A stretch of 64,000 nt of DNA from Planctomycetota bacterium (GTDB taxonomy: Bacteria > Planctomycetota > Phycisphaerae > Phycisphaerales > UBA1924): positions 1 to 64,000 of the forward strand of contig JAFLCN010000017.1 of assembly GCA_017303555.1 (NCBI GenBank), read 5' to 3'. This document shows, in pieces, positions 60,687-64,000 of the stretch. The notes beneath the pieces are model-generated. The model had not been told where the DNA came from, did not search any database, and worked only from the letters and a program-made list of their open reading frames with translations. How positions within the stretch are numbered: position 1 is the first letter of the stretch; each line of letters opens with the position of its first letter. A program made the position numbers and the translations under genes.

Positions 60687-62498
60687 ATGCAGCACATCAA
60701 GGGCGCGGTGCGGGCGGCGACGGTTCGGTTGTTCATCGTGGGGTTTCTGGCACGCTTCGTCAAGTTGGTGACGGCGGCGGTCGTCGCGCTGTTCCTTGCG
60801 ACCTTGCTCGATCGTCTGCTGGGTGTGGCGATCGACTGGAAGATCTGGTTTGCCGCCGCGGCGGGCGCGGCCTTTGTCATCGCGCTGGTGTGGTCGATCG
60901 TCCAACGCCACCGGGAACTGGGCGCCGCCCGCGTGCTCGATGAGCGAGCGGGCCTGCGCGAGTCGCTCTCGACCGCGCTCTGCGTGTCGAACAGCCAGGA
61001 TTCGTGGGCCAAGGCGGTCGTGCTGAACGCGGAAGAAAAAGCCCGGGGCCTCCGCGTCAGCCGCGCCATTCCGATCGAAGCGCCGCAGCGCTGGTACGTC
61101 CCGGTCTTCGCGGCGCTCGGCGTCGCGATTCTCTGGATGAGCCTCCCCCGCTACGACTTGCTCGGCATGTTCGCCAAGCGCGAAGAAACCACGGCCCACA
61201 CGAACGAGATCGTGCAGGTGAAGGCCGAAGTGAAAGCCAAAGAAGAAAAGCTCGCCGAGATGATGGCCAAAGCCGGGGTCGAATTGAAGAAAGAAGGCGA
61301 GGACGATTCCGCGCCCAAACCCACCAACGACATCAACCCCGACGAGATCCGGCGCGCCGCCGTCAAGCGTCTCACCGACGTCAACGATCGCCTGAACCAG
61401 CTCCAGAACAGCGAGCGCCAGCAGCAGCTCCAGGGCCTGCAGGATCAGCTCAAACAGCTCAAGCAGCCCGGCCCCGGCCCGCTCCAGGAGCTCACGCGGA
61501 ATCTCGCCAAGGGCGACTTTGCCAAGGCGCAGCAGAATCTCGCCGAGCTCCAGAAGAAGCTCGAAAGTTCGGCGCTCTCTCCCCAGGAAAAAGAACAGCT
61601 CAAAGCACAGCTCGATGGGCTCGCAAAGCAGATGCAGGAGCAGTCCGCGAAGCAGGAAGAGCTGAAGAACATGCTCCAGCAGGCGGGGCTCGATAAGAAA
61701 ACCGCGGAGCAGCTCGCCAAGCAGGCGGCACAGAACCCCGAGGCCGTCAAGAAAGCTCTTGAGCAGCTCAAGAACATGCCGCCGGAACAGAAGAAGAAGC
61801 TCGTCGAGTCCGCGATGTCGGCTTGCAAGTCGATGGGCCAGTGCGAGAACATGGGCAAGTCGATGAGCCAGATGGGCCAGGCGATGTCGAAGGAAGGCAT
61901 GAGCGAGGCCGGACGCTCCGCGATGCAGCAACTCGGCGAACAGATGAGCGAGATGGAGCAGATGGCGCAGGAATCGCAGGCGCTCGCGGCGGCCGCCAGC
62001 GAGGCCAAGCACCAACTGAAAGAAATGGGCGGCCAGTGCGAAAACCCCGGCGAGTGCGAAGGCTGCAAAAAGGGCGGCCAATGCAAAGGGGGCAACTGCA
62101 AGAACGGGATGTGGCACCTGAGCGACGGGGATGGAAAGGGCGGTCGCAAGGCCGGCACCGGCAAGGGACACGGCGAGGCCCCCGAGCAGGCCTCAGACTA
62201 TCGCACCGAGAAACGCAAGAGCGAAAGCAAGTCGCAGGCCGGCCCGATCATCGGGACGCGCCTCGTGTACGGCGAGCAGGTGCGGGGCGAATCCGCAGCG
62301 GAGTTTGCCTCGGCCGTTGAAACCGCGAAAGGAAACGCCGCCGAAGCGCTCGAAACGATGCGCGTGCCACGCGAATACCAGGATGCGGTGCAGAGCTACT
62401 TCGGAACGCTCGAGAAGAAGGCCGCGGATTCCAAGTCCAAGGCGCAGGGATCGAACGAGAAGCCCGCGGAATCAAAGCCCGCCCCATCGAGCAAGTGA
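60687..62498 (+). CDS. Large coiled-coil membrane protein with Cys-rich cluster (DUF4175-like N-terminus)
   Basis: A 603-aa protein. Two membrane helices (about residues 15-45 and 50-70) are followed by QRHRELGAARVLDERAGLRESLSTAL, which resembles DUF4175-type proteins, a third helix (near 138-155), then a long Gln/Glu/Lys-rich coiled coil (about 170-400). Residues about 450-475 hold five Cys in a Gly-rich stretch (QCENPGECEGCKKGGQC, then GGNC), a possible metal-binding or disulfide cluster. The tail is charged and repetitive. GGAAGGA at 60674-60680 lies 6 nt before the ATG at 60687. A weak hairpin follows the stop codon. The function is unknown. Confidence 0.7.
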   Translation: MQHIKGAVRAATVRLFIVGFLARFVKLVTAAVVALFLATLLDRLLGVAIDWKIWFAAAAGAAFVIALVWSIVQRHRELGAARVLDERAGLRESLSTALCVSNSQDSWAKAVVLNAEEKARGLRVSRAIPIEAPQRWYVPVFAALGVAILWMSLPRYDLLGMFAKREETTAHTNEIVQVKAEVKAKEEKLAEMMAKAGVELKKEGEDDSAPKPTNDINPDEIRRAAVKRLTDVNDRLNQLQNSERQQQLQGLQDQLKQLKQPGPGPLQELTRNLAKGDFAKAQQNLAELQKKLESSALSPQEKEQLKAQLDGLAKQMQEQSAKQEELKNMLQQAGLDKKTAEQLAKQAAQNPEAVKKALEQLKNMPPEQKKKLVESAMSACKSMGQCENMGKSMSQMGQAMSKEGMSEAGRSAMQQLGEQMSEMEQMAQESQALAAAASEAKHQLKEMGGQCENPGECEGCKKGGQCKGGNCKNGMWHLSDGDGKGGRKAGTGKGHGEAPEQASDYRTEKRKSESKSQAGPIIGTRLVYGEQVRGESAAEFASAVETAKGNAAEALETMRVPREYQDAVQSYFGTLEKKAADSKSKAQGSNEKPAESKPAPSSK

Positions 62499-62755
62499 GC
62501 AAAGGCCGCCCGGACCGGCTTTGTTCGTACTTCAATCGCATCGCGAGAGCGCGGGGGGTGGTTCGTGAGAACGCTCTTTCGATCGTCGCGCCGTGCCTCG
62601 GGGGGTTCCACCATCACTTTTCAGCGATTCTGTTGCGTTCGCAGCCGCAGTCGGGTAGCTTGAAAGCACGCCCGGTTCGGGGGTTGCTCGTTTCACGCGG
62701 GCGCGAGCGGGGCGTTTTGCCGGCGCGAGGCGGGTCGGCCTGAGGAGTCCAACCG

Positions 62756-64000
62756 ATGAATCGCATGTGTGCTGTTGCGGGTGTTGTCTCGTTCGCGGGT
62801 CTGGCATCGGGAGCGGTCCCGGTAGGGCTCGTCAGCTATCAGGGCCGGTTGTCCGACGGTGGCGGAAACGCGAACGGAAGCTACAACATGACTTTTCGTC
62901 TGTTCGATGCGGCTTCGGCGGGCAATGAGATCATGGTTGAAGTCAAGTCCGGCGCGAACGCCGTCGCGGTTTCGGGAGGCGTCTTCTCGACGATCCTGGG
63001 AACCGGCGGCGCGGTTTCCGACGGCTCGGGCCCCGGCACCTATACAAGCTACACGACCGCGTTCAAGGACTTCGCATCGGTATGGGTGCAGGTGGAAGTC
63101 AATGGCGTCATCCAGACTCCGCGCCACCGCCTCACATCCACGCCGTTCGCGATCAACGCGAACCGGGCGAACAACCTCGACAACGTGAGCATCGAAGACG
63201 CCAGCCTCTGGACGATTGGCGGGCCAGCAGCAACTCTCACCATCGACGGCCTCAACATGAACCTGAACCTCGGCACCAGCACGGCAGACACCGTGTTTGC
63301 GGCGGGCGATGTGAATATCGCCCGGCAACTCAACGTCGTCGACGACGTCACAATTGGCAATCGAATCTTCGTGCGCTACGGCGCGGCGGCCGATGGCGAC
63401 GGCATCATCTACTTCCACGAAGGCGGCAGCGACTCGGGCGAAAACTTCCGCTGGGACGATTCCGCCGGTCGATTCTCGCTTTCGGACGATCTCGTACTCG
63501 GGCAGACCGGAATACTCGAACTCTCTTCGGCCGCTTCCGGTGCAACCGACGGCGTGGGCGAGGTGAAGAGCGTCGGAGGCGTCTCGATCCGCATCGACAC
63601 CGATAACGACGAATCCGGTCCCAATGCCGGCGTCTTCGCCATTACCGCCAACAACCTTGTTCCGCTCCTCCGCCTCCAGAGCAGCGACGAGGCCAACCTC
63701 GAACTCGACAACGGCGTCGTGACCGATGCGTTCGACTTCGCCGAGGCGTTCCGCCCGACCGCAGGCGAGGAAATGATGGAAGAGGGAGATGTTGTCGCCC
63801 TCGCCGTCGGCGGCGCGAACAAAGAGCACGTCGAACTCAGCACGCAGCCCGGCCAGGCCATGCTGCTCGGCGTCGTCTCGACCAAGCCCGCGTACACCTG
63901 CGGCATGGGCATCAGCTCGGTGCAGGAATCCGATCCCGAACTCGCCTCGCTCCAGCAGACCATGTTCGACTCGGGCGATCAGTGGTCGGTCGAAACCATC
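62756..64000 (+). CDS. Secreted YQGRL-type repeat protein, truncated by the window end
   Basis: The frame is open from ATG 62756 to the last base (415 codons seen). A signal peptide (MCAVAGVVSFAGLASGA) precedes VGLVSYQGRLSDGGGNANGSYNMTFRLFDA, a signature of large secreted planctomycete proteins with tail-fibre-like beta repeats. Later segments (GDVNIARQLNVVDDVTIGNRIFV, LSLSDDLVLGQTGILEL) look like a parallel beta-helix or triple-stranded fibre. GAGGAG (62742-62747) is 8 nt before the ATG. The stop codon, and any C-terminal chaperone or anchor domain, lie outside the window. Confidence 0.7.
   Translation, partial: MNRMCAVAGVVSFAGLASGAVPVGLVSYQGRLSDGGGNANGSYNMTFRLFDAASAGNEIMVEVKSGANAVAVSGGVFSTILGTGGAVSDGSGPGTYTSYTTAFKDFASVWVQVEVNGVIQTPRHRLTSTPFAINANRANNLDNVSIEDASLWTIGGPAATLTIDGLNMNLNLGTSTADTVFAAGDVNIARQLNVVDDVTIGNRIFVRYGAAADGDGIIYFHEGGSDSGENFRWDDSAGRFSLSDDLVLGQTGILELSSAASGATDGVGEVKSVGGVSIRIDTDNDESGPNAGVFAITANNLVPLLRLQSSDEANLELDNGVVTDAFDFAEAFRPTAGEEMMEEGDVVALAVGGANKEHVELSTQPGQAMLLGVVSTKPAYTCGMGISSVQESDPELASLQQTMFDSGDQWSVETI

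Overview
The window reads as a GC-rich chromosomal segment of a planctomycete, most probably of the class Phycisphaerae. The clues are a secreted astacin with a dockerin-like tail, an exported protein ending in an APG...RRRR sorting motif, an AFTLIEVLVVL pseudopilin, a YQGRL-type secreted repeat protein, frequent GTG/TTG starts, and outer-membrane proteins that imply a diderm envelope. The assignment is inference from family flavour, not from a marker gene. No rRNA, intact tRNA, CRISPR array, transposase, integrase or phage module was seen.

Layout. 0-9 kb: secreted astacin, clpC with a clear terminator, a YefM/RelE-type toxin-antitoxin pair with a TGTACA operator, a 2-hydroxyacid dehydrogenase, an inverted pair of a 36-bp repeat, a two-domain ABC permease and a pseudopilin. 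9-18 kb: a Cys-rich secreted protein coupled to a membrane-anchored protein, a GT87 mannosyltransferase downstream of two FKBP isomerases and a small lipoprotein, two tiny ORFs with strong Shine-Dalgarno sites, a YtcJ-like amidohydrolase and an aromatic amino acid hydroxylase. 17.9-23.9 kb: a metal-uptake locus (outer-membrane protein, TroA-like binding protein, ATPase, and one polypeptide carrying permease + DtxR/MntR-like domain + second permease) divergent from a free-standing DtxR/MntR regulator, with a perfect 14-bp palindrome between them. 24-33 kb: a lone atpG, a GT4 glycosyltransferase, the queA-murA-redoxin-trmL gene string and a SpoIID-type lipoprotein. 33-44 kb: PIG-L deacetylase, mgtE, a His-rich P1B ATPase, gpsA, an exported sorting-motif protein, an S1/P1 nuclease, an MgtC-like protein, dnaB and pdxH. 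44-52 kb: rlmN, a GT2 glycosyltransferase, and a probable phosphate-response locus (OprO/P-type porin divergent from phoB-phoR), then phoH. 52-64 kb: a 7TM-HD protein, a NYN-domain protein, the MOSC-dus-DUF481 string followed by a duplicated dus tail, two secreted proteins of unknown function, a large coiled-coil membrane protein with a Cys cluster, and the start of a YQGRL secreted protein running off the end.

How the genes fit together. Three coherent units stand out. The metal locus looks like a relative of the chlamydial ytgABCRD operon, with repressor domain and both permeases joined in one chain. The porin-phoBR unit looks like phosphate sensing plus outer-membrane uptake. The queA-murA-redoxin-trmL and MOSC-dus strings are housekeeping operons with 4-nt overlaps. 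The most interesting system is the permease-regulator-permease fusion.
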